DNA of 64,000 nt from contig WYBU01000009.1 of NCBI GenBank assembly GCA_011525745.1, positions 159,618-223,617 on the forward strand, given 5' to 3'. The translations under genes and the position numbers were made by a program. This DNA is from Planctomycetaceae bacterium (lineage in GTDB: Bacteria; Planctomycetota; Phycisphaerae; UBA1845; UTPLA1). The notes below the pieces were generated by a model. That model was given only the letters and a program-made list of their open reading frames with translations, was not told the DNA's origin and ran no database searches. This document shows positions 35,238 to 44,409 of this stretch, in pieces; within the stretch, counting starts at the first letter, position 1; each line of letters begins with the position of its first letter.

Positions 35238-36392
35238 TCAATCAGAGCCGCGCAGCGTAAGCAAGCGGGATCCATCCGACTGATCTGTCGCGCGCCGTTC
35301 AGAGCAAACGTGCGCCCCCGGCCTGGCGGCGAAGCCGGCGCTGACGCCAAGTCCGGGACGGTTCTCAAGGTGCTTGGCTGCCCTATCCCGCTCGCTGACG
35401 CTTCGCGGCTCTGAAAGTCCGACGCGCTTGCTGCGGGGTGGCACGGTCAAGCGGCCCGCACAATGGATCATCGCTATGACGCGAAACCCTCCGGCGGGCC
35501 GCTTGGCCGTGCGTGGCGCGCCGCGCGGACGGTTCATCGCGCGCCATCGCGAATCTTCTCCGCGCGCGTTCAGCCGCTGAATGATACTGGCCGTCTCGGC
35601 CCGCAGCAGCAACTCGCCGCCCATGTCGGGTTGGAAGACCAACCGGCCCTCGTCGTCGATGTCCACGATGCGGCCGCGTCGCTCGACACCGCCGTCCGAC
35701 AGCACGACGCGATGATCGCGATCGTCGCTCAGCGCCCGCCACTCATCGACCAGATCGCGCGCGGCATCGACATCGAGTCGCTCCAGCCGCGAATCCAGAT
35801 GCGCCAGCAGCGCCCGCGCTACGGCCGCTCGATCGACCGGTCCGGCCGTGTGCATCGCCAGCGACGCGGCCAATGTTCGCAGCGCCGCATCGAAATCCTC
35901 CGGCCCTTGCAGGCAGTTGATGCCGACGCCGATGACCGTCACACCCGTAGCGCCTGGCCTCGGCAAACGCTGCTCGATCAGAACGCCGGCCACTTTTCGG
36001 TCGAAGAGAAACACGTCGTTCGGCCAGCGCAGCGCCGATGTCAACCCCGTCGACTCGCGAATGGCGCGGCAGGCTGCGATGCCGGCCGCCAGCGACAACA
36101 ATGCCGGTGCGATCAACGGCTCACGCGCGCGTTCGCCCTGCCACAGCGCGACGGAACACAGAACGCTCTGTCCGGCCCGGTCCGACCACGCGCGGCCGAG
36201 CCGCCCGCGACCGGTCGTCTGGTGCTCGGCGAAAAGCGCCAGGCCGTCAGCGTCGGCGCCATCGCGTGCGGCACACTCAAAAGCGGCGTCGTTGGTGCTG
36301 CCGGTTTCGGGCAACACGATGATGCGGCGGCCGATGCGACGCGTGGCGAGGCCGCGGTGGACAAGCTCGGCGGTCAGCGGTTGAAACGACAT
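35238..36392 (-). CDS. birA: Biotin--[acetyl-CoA-carboxylase] ligase with repeat-encoded tail
   Basis: A 384-residue protein starting at ATG 36392 (MSFQPLTAELVHRGL). The catalytic domain has VLPETGSTNDAAFECA near residue 30, ALFAEHQTTGRGRLGRAWSD near 58 (the GRGRxG biotinoyl-AMP loop), LRWPNDVFLFDRKVAGVLIE near 123 and TVIGVGINCLQ near 154. The SH3-like C-terminal domain includes GRIVDIDDEGRLVFQPDMGG and ends near residue 280. The remaining 100 residues have no similarity to the family. They are translated from hairpin repeat H copy 4 (35438-35516) and the 172-bp element C (35243-35414). No N-terminal DNA-binding HTH is present, so it is the monofunctional type. Confidence 0.88.
   Translation of the reverse strand: MSFQPLTAELVHRGLATRRIGRRIIVLPETGSTNDAAFECAARDGADADGLALFAEHQTTGRGRLGRAWSDRAGQSVLCSVALWQGERAREPLIAPALLSLAAGIAACRAIRESTGLTSALRWPNDVFLFDRKVAGVLIEQRLPRPGATGVTVIGVGINCLQGPEDFDAALRTLAASLAMHTAGPVDRAAVARALLAHLDSRLERLDVDAARDLVDEWRALSDDRDHRVVLSDGGVERRGRIVDIDDEGRLVFQPDMGGELLLRAETASIIQRLNARGEDSRWRAMNRPRGAPRTAKRPAGGFRVIAMIHCAGRLTVPPRSKRVGLSEPRSVSERDRAAKHLENRPGLGVSAGFAARPGAHVCSERRATDQSDGSRLLTLRGSD
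35243..35414. mobile_element. 172-bp composite inverted-repeat element (family C), copy 1
   Basis: The left end is CAGAGCCGCGCAGCGTAAGC followed by AAGCGGGA. The right end is CCCGCTCGCTGACGCTTCGC followed by GGCTCTGA. They are inverted repeats of about 27 bp. A second copy with the same ends and shared interior words (CCTGGCGGCG, GCGCGCC, GCCGGCG) lies at 50931-51105. No open frame encodes a transposase. It supplies the last 56 or so residues of the BirA frame. Confidence 0.65.
35438..35516 (+). repeat. Hairpin repeat family H, copy 4
   Basis: Left arm GTGGCACGGTCAAGCGGCCC then GC; right arm GCGGGCCGCTTGGCCGTGCG. The inner arm has AAGCGGCCCGC/GCGGGCCGCTT where most copies have AAGCCCTCGC/GCGAGGGCTT, so both arms changed together. 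Same orientation as copies 1 and 6. Confidence 0.75.
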
Positions 36393-36454
36393 GATTGCAG
36401 GGACTCGCGCGGGACCGTCGCGCCCGCGCTCGGCTCGTCCGCGCGCGGTGGCGC

Positions 36455-36533
36455 TCAACATGGCCAAGCCCTCGAATTGCGCGTTGCGCGTGCATTTCAC
36501 ATTTCTCAGCGCGAGGGCTTGACCATGCCACAC
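36455..36533 (-). repeat. Hairpin repeat family H, copy 5
   Basis: Left end TCAACATGGCCAAGCCCTCG, right end CGAGGGCTTGACCATGCCAC, with 38-40 bases between the arms. Inverted relative to copy 1. It lies between birA and nadC. Confidence 0.8.
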
Positions 36534-36573
36534 CCTCTGCGCCTGGTCGCTCAAACGGCGCTCGACGCGTCGT

Positions 36574-37479
36574 TCACGCAATCGCGTCCAGCCCGATGTC
36601 CAGCGCCGGCGCCGAGTGCGTCAGCGCGCCGATGGCGATGCGATCAACGCCCGTCGCCGCCACGTCGCCCACCGTCTCGAGCGCGACGCCGCCGCTGGCC
36701 TCGAGTTCCACCTTGCCGCGCAGCCCGGCGCGATCGCGCCGCCGCACGGCCTCGGCCAGATCGGCGAGCGAGAAGTTGTCGAGCAGGATCACGTCGATGC
36801 CCACGACCTTGAGCAGTTCGTCGAGCTGCGCCAGCGAGTCGGCCTCGACCTCGACGAACCGCGCCGCCGTCGGCGCGATGCGATCCAGCGCGCCGAGCAT
36901 CTCGAACACCGTGTGCGCGATGCGCTCGATCGCCACGCCCGCCAGATGATTGTCCTTGATCAGCACGGCGTCGTGCAGACCCCGACGATGGCTGTGCCCG
37001 CCGCCGCAGCGCACCGCGTACTTGTCCAGGTCGCGCCAACCGGGAATCGTCTTTCGCGTATCGTAAATCTTAACGTGCGCGCCGGCCACGCGGCGGACGA
37101 AACGGCTGGTGTGCGTGGCCACGCCGCCGAGGCGCTGGAAGAAATTCAGCAGCGTGCGCTCGGCCGCCAGCATCTGATCGGCGCGGCCCGACAGCCGCGC
37201 GACGATCGTGTCGCCAGGCACGTCGGTCGTCTCTTCGCCGGCGTCGAGCCAGTCGATCGCCACTTCGGGGGCCAGTTCCGCCAGCAGCGGATGCAACAGC
37301 GGCCGTCCGCAGAATCGTCCCGCCTCGCGAAGGCGCAGCGCCCAGCGGCCGTCGGTGTTTCGCAGCCATTCGGGCAGCAGCGCGCCGGTCAGGTCTCCGT
37401 GCGCTCCGAGGTCTTCGTCACGGGCAAGCTGAACGAGAGCCTTGAAGCGGGCGGGGTCAATACCTTCGGGAAGGTTCAT
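36574..37479 (-). CDS. nadC: Nicotinate-nucleotide diphosphorylase (carboxylating), quinolinate phosphoribosyltransferase
   Basis: A 301-residue enzyme that makes nicotinate mononucleotide from quinolinate and PRPP in NAD synthesis. Motifs: RDEDLGAHGDLTGALL near residue 17, AERTLLNFFQRLGGVATHTS near 110, YDTRKTIPGWRDLDKYAVRC near 136, GGGHSHRRGLHDAVLIKDNH near 156 and VEVEADSLAQLDELL near 197. VDVILLDNFSLADL near 219 and LEASGGVALETV near 246 complete the barrel. ATG 37479 has a GGAGG ribosome site. The upstream small gene is on the same strand. Confidence 0.96.
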   Translation of the reverse strand: MNLPEGIDPARFKALVQLARDEDLGAHGDLTGALLPEWLRNTDGRWALRLREAGRFCGRPLLHPLLAELAPEVAIDWLDAGEETTDVPGDTIVARLSGRADQMLAAERTLLNFFQRLGGVATHTSRFVRRVAGAHVKIYDTRKTIPGWRDLDKYAVRCGGGHSHRRGLHDAVLIKDNHLAGVAIERIAHTVFEMLGALDRIAPTAARFVEVEADSLAQLDELLKVVGIDVILLDNFSLADLAEAVRRRDRAGLRGKVELEASGGVALETVGDVAATGVDRIAIGALTHSAPALDIGLDAIA

Positions 37480-37583
37480 GTCGTTTCCTCCGTGGGGCGC
37501 CGCGGGCATTCTATAGCGCCCATCGGAAGAATCACTCGCGCGAGGGCATGACGTCGTCGCGATTCGGTGTGTTGCGCCGGCGC

Positions 37584-38039
37584 TTAGCCGACGTGATCGG
37601 AACGCGGGTACTTCTCGGCCGTCGCCAGATCGAAGGGGTGATGGTCCGGATTGCGTACCACGTCGCGAAACTCGGTCCGGCAGCGATAGCAGACGGTCAC
37701 GAGCGGCACGAAGAGATAGAGCAGGGCGTCGATGACGACGACGCCGGCCAGCACGCTCATCGCCCACAGCACGTTCCACTTGAACAGAATCAACGCGGCG
37801 AGACCGGCCGCGATGACGATCGCCAGCCCCGCGCGCTGCGGGAAGTCCTTGCGCACGTACAACTCGGTCCCGCCGCAGCAGGGGCAGGACTGCACGCGCC
37901 CCTCGACGCACCAGTCGGGCACGGCGTCGCGCAGGGCATCCGCGCCGCAGGCCGGGCAAACCAGTCGCGCGCCGTCGGACAACGCGCCGCGCAGCGGCGC
38001 GTGACAGCCGGCGGCGGGGCAATGCGTTCGCAGTTTCAT
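37584..38039 (-). CDS. Zinc-ribbon membrane protein of unknown function
   Basis: A 151-residue product. The N-terminus has several CxxC-type pairs (HCPAAGCHAPL; LVCPACGADAL; SCPCCGG), a typical zinc-ribbon pattern. Two hydrophobic helices follow (about 72-92 and 95-115). The C-terminus has VTVCYRCRTEFRDV, another zinc-binding pair. Function is unknown. It is encoded 104 bp upstream of nadC on the same strand, a probable operon mate. Confidence 0.65.
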   Translation of the reverse strand: MKLRTHCPAAGCHAPLRGALSDGARLVCPACGADALRDAVPDWCVEGRVQSCPCCGGTELYVRKDFPQRAGLAIVIAAGLAALILFKWNVLWAMSVLAGVVVIDALLYLFVPLVTVCYRCRTEFRDVVRNPDHHPFDLATAEKYPRSDHVG

Positions 38040-38210
38040 GCGCGCTCCGGAGTGGCGGATTCCACGGCGCACCAGCATGAGGGCGACGAAGCGCCGAAGC
38101 AAGAAGCTCGGCGCGAGAGAGTCAGATGATCTCAGAAAGGGAAACCCCGCGGACGCACGCGGGCCTTGCCGGCCCGCGCGATGGCATCCGTGATGCTGTC
38201 GCGTCACTCC

Positions 38211-39854
38211 CTACGGACCCATGAGCTGGGCGACAAACGGCGCGATGTCGTCGCCGTCGTTGAGGCCGTCGCCGTTGAAATCCATCATGCAGCGGTGAAC
38301 GGGATTGGTGTTCTGCCCGAGCACGACGGCCACGAACAGTCCCACGTCGCTCGATTCCGGATCGCATTCATCCGGAACCGCGTTGGCGTTGCAGTCGCGA
38401 CTGGTCTGATTGACGACGTCCAGCAGGTCCGCCGTGCCGTTGCCGTTACAGTCGTTCGAGCCGCCGGGAAGCACGGTCGCGAACGCCGCGGCGTCGACGG
38501 CATCGACGTCGCCATCCTGATCGAGGTCGCCGATCGCGCAAGGATCATCCGGCGTGTAGGGACCGCCCGTGGAAAAGCAGCTCGCGAACAGCACGTAATC
38601 CGCCGCGTCGTGAAATCCGTCGCCGTTCATGTCGAACTCGGCCCGGCCGAGCGAATCGAGAAACGAAATCACGAGGTTCTTTTCGGCCGGCAGCAGTGCC
38701 GAATAGGCCTGCGCCGCCGGCGCTGCTTCGCTGCCGAATACGTTGTGAGCGGCGATGGCGGCGTTCATGCGAGCGGCAAACGTGTTGCCGGCCACGCGGC
38801 CATCGTGCAGGAGCGGATCGCGAGCGCGCACGCCCCACAGCGGCGGCGTGCGGATTTCGCGCACGTCGGCGTCGCCCTGGGCGATGCCGTCGCCGAGCAG
38901 GCCCATGTCGTGCAGCAGGAAGTCGGAGTAGGGGCGAATCACCTTGTTGCGAATGGCGTCTTCCAGCGCGGGATCATCGGCGGTCGTGTACGACGCCACG
39001 TGACACGCGTTGCAGCCAATCGTGTTGAACAGCGTCTCGCCGGTCATGCCAAAGCGCGGCGTCTGCGGCGGCGCGGCGAGAAAGCGCTGGAAATCGGTCA
39101 CGCGGTCGATGAAGTGAAAGCCCTCGGCGTCGGGTCCATCCTCGGGATCGGGGACGGAATCGCACTCTGCCAGCGACGGCGGATCGAAGCCGTTGGGATC
39201 GTTCTCAGCCGTCAGAAAGCGATTCGTGATGCCCATCTCGTTCAGGGCCGCGTCGGCGGAGAAGGTCAGCACGGTGGCGACTTGCGCTTTCCACCCGAAT
39301 CGGCCGACGCGCAGCGGGCTGTTGGGCGGGTCCTCGAAAGCGGCCGTCATGTGCGCCCGCCCGCTGACGCCGGGACCGGGACTCTCGTTGGCGAGAATCG
39401 CGGCGTCGGGGATCGCTTCGATGAGTCCCGCGCCGAGCGTCGATGTCGTAATGCGCGTCGTGACGACGTTCGCCCAGGGCGGAACCGTCTCGGCGCATTC
39501 GGTGCTGATGGCCTGGCTCTGAAGCAGCGAGCCGCCGAGATAGTCCATCGGGTCGAAGCCGCCGGCTTTCTCATCGAAGTAGCCGAAGCGCGTGACCGAA
39601 ATGCTGCCGGATCCGCCGACCGGATTGTTGTGACAACTGGCGCAGGCCTGTTGATTGAAGATAGGCCCGAGTCCCTCGGCCGCGCTGAAGATGCGGCCGA
39701 ACGCCGTGCCACCCTGCTGAAAGCGATCGAGTTGTGCGGGCGTCAAGCCGGCCAACGGCTGGCCCATTCGCGGTTGCACCGCGGGCTGGGCGATCGCCGC
39801 GGCGGAAACTACAAGCGTGCCGCAGATCGCGGCCGAAAAGCTACCCCCTCGCAT
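38211..39854 (-). CDS. Secreted di-haem oxidoreductase-like protein with dockerin-like C-terminus
   Basis: A 547-residue protein with a signal peptide (AAICGTLVVSAAAIAQPA). Two haem-attachment motifs, CASCHN near residue 75 and CNACHV near residue 285, place it in the di-haem peroxidase/thiol oxidoreductase group (DUF1111). Typical flanks are GPIFNQQACASCHN, TLFNTIGCNACH, LHDMGLLGDGIAQGD and RTPPLWGVRARDPLLHDGR. From about residue 400 it turns into dockerin-like repeats (FDMNGDGFHDAADYVLFASC; IGDLDQDGDVDAVDAAAF; MDFNGDGLNDGDDIAPFV). These probably bind calcium and another protein. The substrate is unknown. Confidence 0.87.
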   Translation of the reverse strand: MRGGSFSAAICGTLVVSAAAIAQPAVQPRMGQPLAGLTPAQLDRFQQGGTAFGRIFSAAEGLGPIFNQQACASCHNNPVGGSGSISVTRFGYFDEKAGGFDPMDYLGGSLLQSQAISTECAETVPPWANVVTTRITTSTLGAGLIEAIPDAAILANESPGPGVSGRAHMTAAFEDPPNSPLRVGRFGWKAQVATVLTFSADAALNEMGITNRFLTAENDPNGFDPPSLAECDSVPDPEDGPDAEGFHFIDRVTDFQRFLAAPPQTPRFGMTGETLFNTIGCNACHVASYTTADDPALEDAIRNKVIRPYSDFLLHDMGLLGDGIAQGDADVREIRTPPLWGVRARDPLLHDGRVAGNTFAARMNAAIAAHNVFGSEAAPAAQAYSALLPAEKNLVISFLDSLGRAEFDMNGDGFHDAADYVLFASCFSTGGPYTPDDPCAIGDLDQDGDVDAVDAAAFATVLPGGSNDCNGNGTADLLDVVNQTSRDCNANAVPDECDPESSDVGLFVAVVLGQNTNPVHRCMMDFNGDGLNDGDDIAPFVAQLMGP

Positions 39855-40037
39855 GAAACCATCCTCCCGAAGCGGCCACGTGACGGACGTGATTCGCTTG
39901 CAGCAGATTCGCAACCGGACGCGTGTGCGCCGGGATTATGCACCTCGCCGTGGCCGGCGGGGCAACGATCGATTGCTCTCCTGCCGCCGCGATCAAGGAA
40001 TCGAAGCGGCGAATGGGTCGGCGAGCACGGGCCGCGA

Positions 40038-42524
40038 TTACGGCGCGCAGCCGGCGCCGCTGAGGATCGTGTCGACGAACAGCGACACGTCGCCGGCGTC
40101 GACGCTGTTGGAGTTGTCCAGGTCAGCGCAGCCGCAACTCGATCCGCCCTCCAGCAGGCATTCCACGAACGACTGCACATCGTCGCCGTCGTGCGCCAGG
40201 TCGCCGTTGACGTCGCCTGGACAGGCGCAGGCCGTCTGGCACAAGTAGCGCGACACGCGGACCACGTCGATGCCCGCTTCGGTGATCGAGTTGTTGGGAT
40301 TGTCCTCGATGCTGAAGCGCACCCGCACGTTGGCCGAGAGCGGCTCGCCCGGAAACGCGTCGCTGACAATGAACCCGCGCGTCTGCCACGCGCTGTTGGT
40401 CGGCGGTACGGAATCGACTTGCACCCAGGTCTGCCCGTCGTCGTTGGAGACGGAAACGACCAGCGGATCGGGCGCTGCACCGGCGCTGTAGACCCAACAG
40501 GCGAACGAAACCGTTGCGTCCGTGCCCGTCAGGTCGATCGGCGGCGAGATCAGGTGCGTCGGACCGTTATCGACATCGAACGCCCCGGCGGGACTTCCCG
40601 GCGGGCCGTCGTCGGTTACAAAACAATAGATCTTGTCGGTACCGGCCTGGGCGTCGTCCTCGGGCGCGGCCTGTTGCGTTCCGTTAATGGTTCCGTTGGG
40701 GTCGGCACGTTCCCACATTCCTGTAACCATCGCCGGGTGATTCACGACCGTCCATCCGCCGGTCCCGTTTTCGAAATCTTCGGTGACTTCGTCGGTTCCG
40801 CCGGCGGCGCTGGCGGAGAAGTATGAAACCGGCGCGCCCGGAGGGCCGGTAAATGTGCCCCATCCGCCGGTCAGCGAGACCTCGACGTAGAAGTCGATTC
40901 GGCCGGCGCAGGCGATGCCGGGCAGGTGAGCTTCAAAAGCGCCGACCGGACCCGGCTCCGTCATGAGCGTCTGCACCCAGGACCCTTCATTGACGCGGTA
41001 GTAGAGATAGCCGCTGCCGCTTTGCACTTGCCCCGGAGGAACCGCGTTGGCCTGCACGGGGAACGTGAATGGTTCATCGGGAGTCAGCAGCGTCGGCGTG
41101 CCCTGAGGATATTGGAAGATGATCCCCGAGGGCGGCCGGTTGATCCATATTTCGGTGGTACTGCATCTCCCCACGACGAGATCGTTCCAACCGTCGCCGT
41201 CGATGTCGAATACCGCGAAGTTGTGTACGCCGGCGAGCATGGAGGATGGAATGCTTCCGGCGTCTGCCGTGAACGTGACGTTCGGCGCGTTGCCGTTGTT
41301 TCGCAGGATGTCGGCGGTGCGGCTGCCGCACGGTGGAATGTCGACGTCGACGTCGGCGATCAGCACGTCCTTCCAGCCGTCGTTGTTGAGATCGGCGGCG
41401 ATGGACTGTGCGCCGAAGCCGTCGGTCGCGTTGGGAAAAGTGAATTGAATGAACGTGGCAATACCGCCCGAATTCCCCTGGTTCAACAGGTAGCGGTCGG
41501 TGCCGTCGTCGGTGAGGATCAGGTCATTTCGACCGTCGTTGTTCAGATCGGCAACCGAAACAAAGTAGGGCGCGATCGAATAGACGTTCTGATAGGTGTC
41601 GAAGAAGCCCTGCTGATTGACGCGGTTGTAAGCGATGCCGACGTACTGCGGCGGGTTCAGCGAGGTCTGTTTGACGATGTCCTTCAGGCCGTCGCCGTTC
41701 ATGTCGGCGATGGCGCCGGCCGCGCCGAAAGCGGACTGCCGGAACGGAAAGGGCGTGCCGTTGACGTTGATGGTTCCGGAAAAGCGGCTGTTGGCCCCGT
41801 TGGTCTGGTCGGTGAAGAAGCCGTTGCCGTCGTTGATCAACAGGCGATCGTCGAAGTCCGCGCCGGGCGGCTGCGTGTTGCCGCCGGCGCCCGCACTGTC
41901 GTAGTCGCCGAACCACAATTCGGGCTTGCCATCGCCGGTCAGATCGCCCGCGGCGACCGAGCAGAAGCGCGGATTGAAGTTGCCGCCGGTCAGCGACAGC
42001 ATCGTGGGAATGCGGGCGTCTTCATATCGGAAGCCGAGCCACGTACCGCTCGGCGCGCCTTTGTTGTGATAGATGCGCGGATGGCCAATGTGTTTGGGGT
42101 CGCCGTCGCTGATGGTGACAGCCGTGACGATGTCGAGCCAGCCGTCGCCGTCGACATCGACGAGCACCACGTCGCGATCGTTGGTCGGCGTGTGGAAACC
42201 CAGGTCGCCGGGCACGTCGCTGTCGGTGGCGTATTCCTGCGTGCGATCGACGAGCACGCCGCCTTCGTTGATGTAGAGCACGTTGGTGGCTTTGCCGGGC
42301 GACGTGAACGGCTGCTTGCGGACGCTGACCAGGTCGATGTCGCCGTCATTGTCGACATCGCCCCAGGCGTAGTCCTTCTCCCACGGATCCTGCGCACCTT
42401 CTCCGGGCGCGGCAACGAGTCGCGTTGACGTTTCGTTCAGGTAAGTGACCCATTGGGCGTCGGCGGTGGAGAAGGCAAACAGCAGAAACGACGGAACAGT
42501 CGCGGCGAGAATCGTCCGTTTCAT
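40038..42524 (-). CDS. Large secreted FG-GAP/VCBS repeat protein with dockerin-like C-terminus
   Basis: An 828-residue protein with a signal peptide (TVPSFLLFAFSTADAQ). Residues 40-470 hold FG-GAP/VCBS-type repeats with calcium-binding cores (DYAWGDVDNDGDIDLVSV; VDVDGDGWLDIVTAV; AIADMNGDGLKDIVKQ; VADLNNDGRNDLILTD; FDIDGDGWNDLVVGR), an integrin-like beta-propeller. A carbohydrate-binding-like or MAM-like beta-sandwich region (about 590-760) follows. The last 70 residues are dockerin-like (CPGDVNGDLAHDGDDVQSFV; DLDNSNSVDAGDVSLFVDTI). Probably an extracellular binding or adhesion protein. Confidence 0.87.
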   Translation of the reverse strand: MKRTILAATVPSFLLFAFSTADAQWVTYLNETSTRLVAAPGEGAQDPWEKDYAWGDVDNDGDIDLVSVRKQPFTSPGKATNVLYINEGGVLVDRTQEYATDSDVPGDLGFHTPTNDRDVVLVDVDGDGWLDIVTAVTISDGDPKHIGHPRIYHNKGAPSGTWLGFRYEDARIPTMLSLTGGNFNPRFCSVAAGDLTGDGKPELWFGDYDSAGAGGNTQPPGADFDDRLLINDGNGFFTDQTNGANSRFSGTINVNGTPFPFRQSAFGAAGAIADMNGDGLKDIVKQTSLNPPQYVGIAYNRVNQQGFFDTYQNVYSIAPYFVSVADLNNDGRNDLILTDDGTDRYLLNQGNSGGIATFIQFTFPNATDGFGAQSIAADLNNDGWKDVLIADVDVDIPPCGSRTADILRNNGNAPNVTFTADAGSIPSSMLAGVHNFAVFDIDGDGWNDLVVGRCSTTEIWINRPPSGIIFQYPQGTPTLLTPDEPFTFPVQANAVPPGQVQSGSGYLYYRVNEGSWVQTLMTEPGPVGAFEAHLPGIACAGRIDFYVEVSLTGGWGTFTGPPGAPVSYFSASAAGGTDEVTEDFENGTGGWTVVNHPAMVTGMWERADPNGTINGTQQAAPEDDAQAGTDKIYCFVTDDGPPGSPAGAFDVDNGPTHLISPPIDLTGTDATVSFACWVYSAGAAPDPLVVSVSNDDGQTWVQVDSVPPTNSAWQTRGFIVSDAFPGEPLSANVRVRFSIEDNPNNSITEAGIDVVRVSRYLCQTACACPGDVNGDLAHDGDDVQSFVECLLEGGSSCGCADLDNSNSVDAGDVSLFVDTILSGAGCAP

Positions 42525-43041
42525 GAAGCAGCGCTCCCTGCTGGTTCGCGAATTCGCAGAAACCCCGGTTTTCAGGAATGACATGGTCAGTGTAACGGCG
42601 AAATGCAAGTCGGGTCAATACGAATGTTTGTAGTGGCGATCATTCTGGACTCGTGATTTGAGGGGAGCAGTGCAATGGCGATGGTTGCATTGAACAGAGG
42701 ACTGTTGTGTTTGATTTGCAACATACTTTCTCGACCAGAGTTGCAGCGTTCGTATTGCCTCCCCGTGGCGACGAATCAATTGGTAAAACGTCTATTGAAT
42801 CTGATACTCCTCAATTAGAGATTCATGCCGAACTCTGCTTTCCATCCGGGCGTGACGTGTCTGAATGCGGCGATTCGAACTGGACGTGTATGACGCAGTT
42901 GTGCCGGCCATTCGAAGGTCCGACCATTCGACCGTCCGACGTTTCAACCGCGCTTCGCAAGAGTTTGCATCAGCAGTCTGATCGGTCTATAAGCGAGCCG
43001 CCGGCGTGAAACGCCGGCATCGCGCGGAACAGGAGCCAGTC
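42525..43041. other. 517-bp intergenic region, lower GC
   Basis: No convincing gene. The 100-residue frame at 42707-43009 is weak in coding pattern. The GC content is visibly lower than in the flanking genes, as expected for divergent promoters. A GCCGGCGTGAAACGCCGGC hairpin lies at about 43000-43018 just ahead of the next gene; it has an 8-bp stem and a 3-base loop and could reduce translation or end transcription from upstream. Confidence 0.5.
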
Positions 43042-44373
43042 ATGCCCAGGGCAGACTTGAAGCTGCTTCAGCAGCGCTTCGCGGACACACATCCGCCGCT
43101 GACGGCCGCGGAGGCGGCGGTCGAATCGGCACGCTGCCTCTACTGTTTCGACGCCCCCTGCACGCGCGCCTGTCCGACGCACATCGACGTCCCGCGATTC
43201 ATTCGTCAGATCATGCACCGTGATCCGATCGGCGCGGCCCGGACCATCCTCGACGCCAACATTTTCGGCGGCTCCTGCGCCCACGTCTGTCCGACGCAGG
43301 TGCTGTGCGAAGGCGCCTGCGTCGACAACACGCTGCTGTCCGCCCCGGTGCAGATCGGCCGGCTTCAACGCTTCGCCTGCGACGCCGCGCATCAGGCGAG
43401 CATGGAGTTCTACACGCCCGGACCACCCACCGGCCGGCGCGTGGCCGTCGTCGGCGCGGGACCGGCCGGACTGACGTGCGCACATGAGTTGCGCCAGCGT
43501 GGGCACGCGGTGGTGGTGTTCGACGCCAACGACATGCCGGGCGGGCTGAACACGTACGGCATCGCAGCGTACAAGATGACGACCGAATTCGCACTGAGCG
43601 AAGTCGAGCGCATCAAGCGGATGGGCATACATCTGCGCGGCAACCACAAGGTCGGCGGCCCCGAGCTGCTTCGCTTGCTGGATGAGTTCGACGCGGTGTT
43701 TCTTGGCATCGGCCTCGGGCGCACGGCGCCGCTGAAGATACAGGGAGAGCAGCTCAAGGGAGTTCGCGAGTCGCTTGAGTTTATCTGCGAGACGCACACG
43801 CGCCCCCTGGACCGCTGCGCCCTGCGCGGCGACGTCGTCGTCATGGGCGGCGGCAACACCGCCATCGACGCGGCGCGGGCGGCGATTCGTCTGGGAGCGC
43901 GGCGCGTGACGATCGCCTATCGCCGCGATCTGGTGGCGATGCCGGCGTTTCGCCATGAATACGAAGGCGCCGTGTCCGACGGTGTGGCGTTTGAATGGCT
44001 GGCGCTGCCGCGGCGCATCATCGGCCGCAACGGGCGGGCAACCGGGGTGCGCTTCGCGCGCGTGCGGCTGGCCGGCGAGGGTCGCGCCGCCAGGCTGCGG
44101 CCCGTACGGGGCGGCGAGTTCACGCTGCCGGCCGATCTGGTCATCAAGGCGCTGGGGCAGGAGCCGCTGGAGGAGATCGCGGCGGCGATTCCCGGCTTGA
44201 AGACTGCCGGCGGGCGGATCGTGACGGATGCAGCGACCGGCGCTACGAGCGTTTCGCGGCTGTACGCAGGCGGCGACTGCACGCACGGCGCGTCGGAAGA
44301 GGTCGTGTTTGCCGTCCAGTCCGGGAAGCTGGCCGCGACGGCGATAGACGCTCAACTGCGGGCCGGCTCGTAA
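43042..44373 (+). CDS. NAD(P)-dependent oxidoreductase, GltD/PreT-like
   Basis: A 443-residue flavoprotein like the small subunit of glutamate synthase and PreT, which passes electrons from NAD(P)H. The N-terminal Fer4_20 domain has CLYCFDAPCTRACPTHIDVP near residue 32 and SCAHVCPTQVLCEGACVD near 76, ligands of two 4Fe-4S clusters. The FAD motif is VAVVGAGPAGLTCAHEL near 135 and the NADPH motif VVVMGGGNTAIDAARAAI near 270. The C-terminal VSRLYAGGDCTHGASEEVVF completes the FAD site. The physiological partner is not visible. ATG 43042 has AGGAG at a good distance; GTG 43006 is less likely. Confidence 0.9.
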   Translation: MPRADLKLLQQRFADTHPPLTAAEAAVESARCLYCFDAPCTRACPTHIDVPRFIRQIMHRDPIGAARTILDANIFGGSCAHVCPTQVLCEGACVDNTLLSAPVQIGRLQRFACDAAHQASMEFYTPGPPTGRRVAVVGAGPAGLTCAHELRQRGHAVVVFDANDMPGGLNTYGIAAYKMTTEFALSEVERIKRMGIHLRGNHKVGGPELLRLLDEFDAVFLGIGLGRTAPLKIQGEQLKGVRESLEFICETHTRPLDRCALRGDVVVMGGGNTAIDAARAAIRLGARRVTIAYRRDLVAMPAFRHEYEGAVSDGVAFEWLALPRRIIGRNGRATGVRFARVRLAGEGRAARLRPVRGGEFTLPADLVIKALGQEPLEEIAAAIPGLKTAGGRIVTDAATGATSVSRLYAGGDCTHGASEEVVFAVQSGKLAATAIDAQLRAGS

Positions 44374-44409
44374 GCGGGCGCTCAAGTATTTTGCATGATT
44401 ACGTGAAAG

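Noticed and set aside
38166..40826. An 886-codon plus-strand frame over the di-haem and FG-GAP genes
   Set aside because: It is the antisense shadow of two well-supported secreted proteins with signal peptides and known motifs.
42707..43009. A 100-residue frame upstream of the NAD(P) oxidoreductase
   Set aside because: Lower GC at third positions, no domain, no ribosome site, and it overlaps the hairpin and ribosome site of the next gene.
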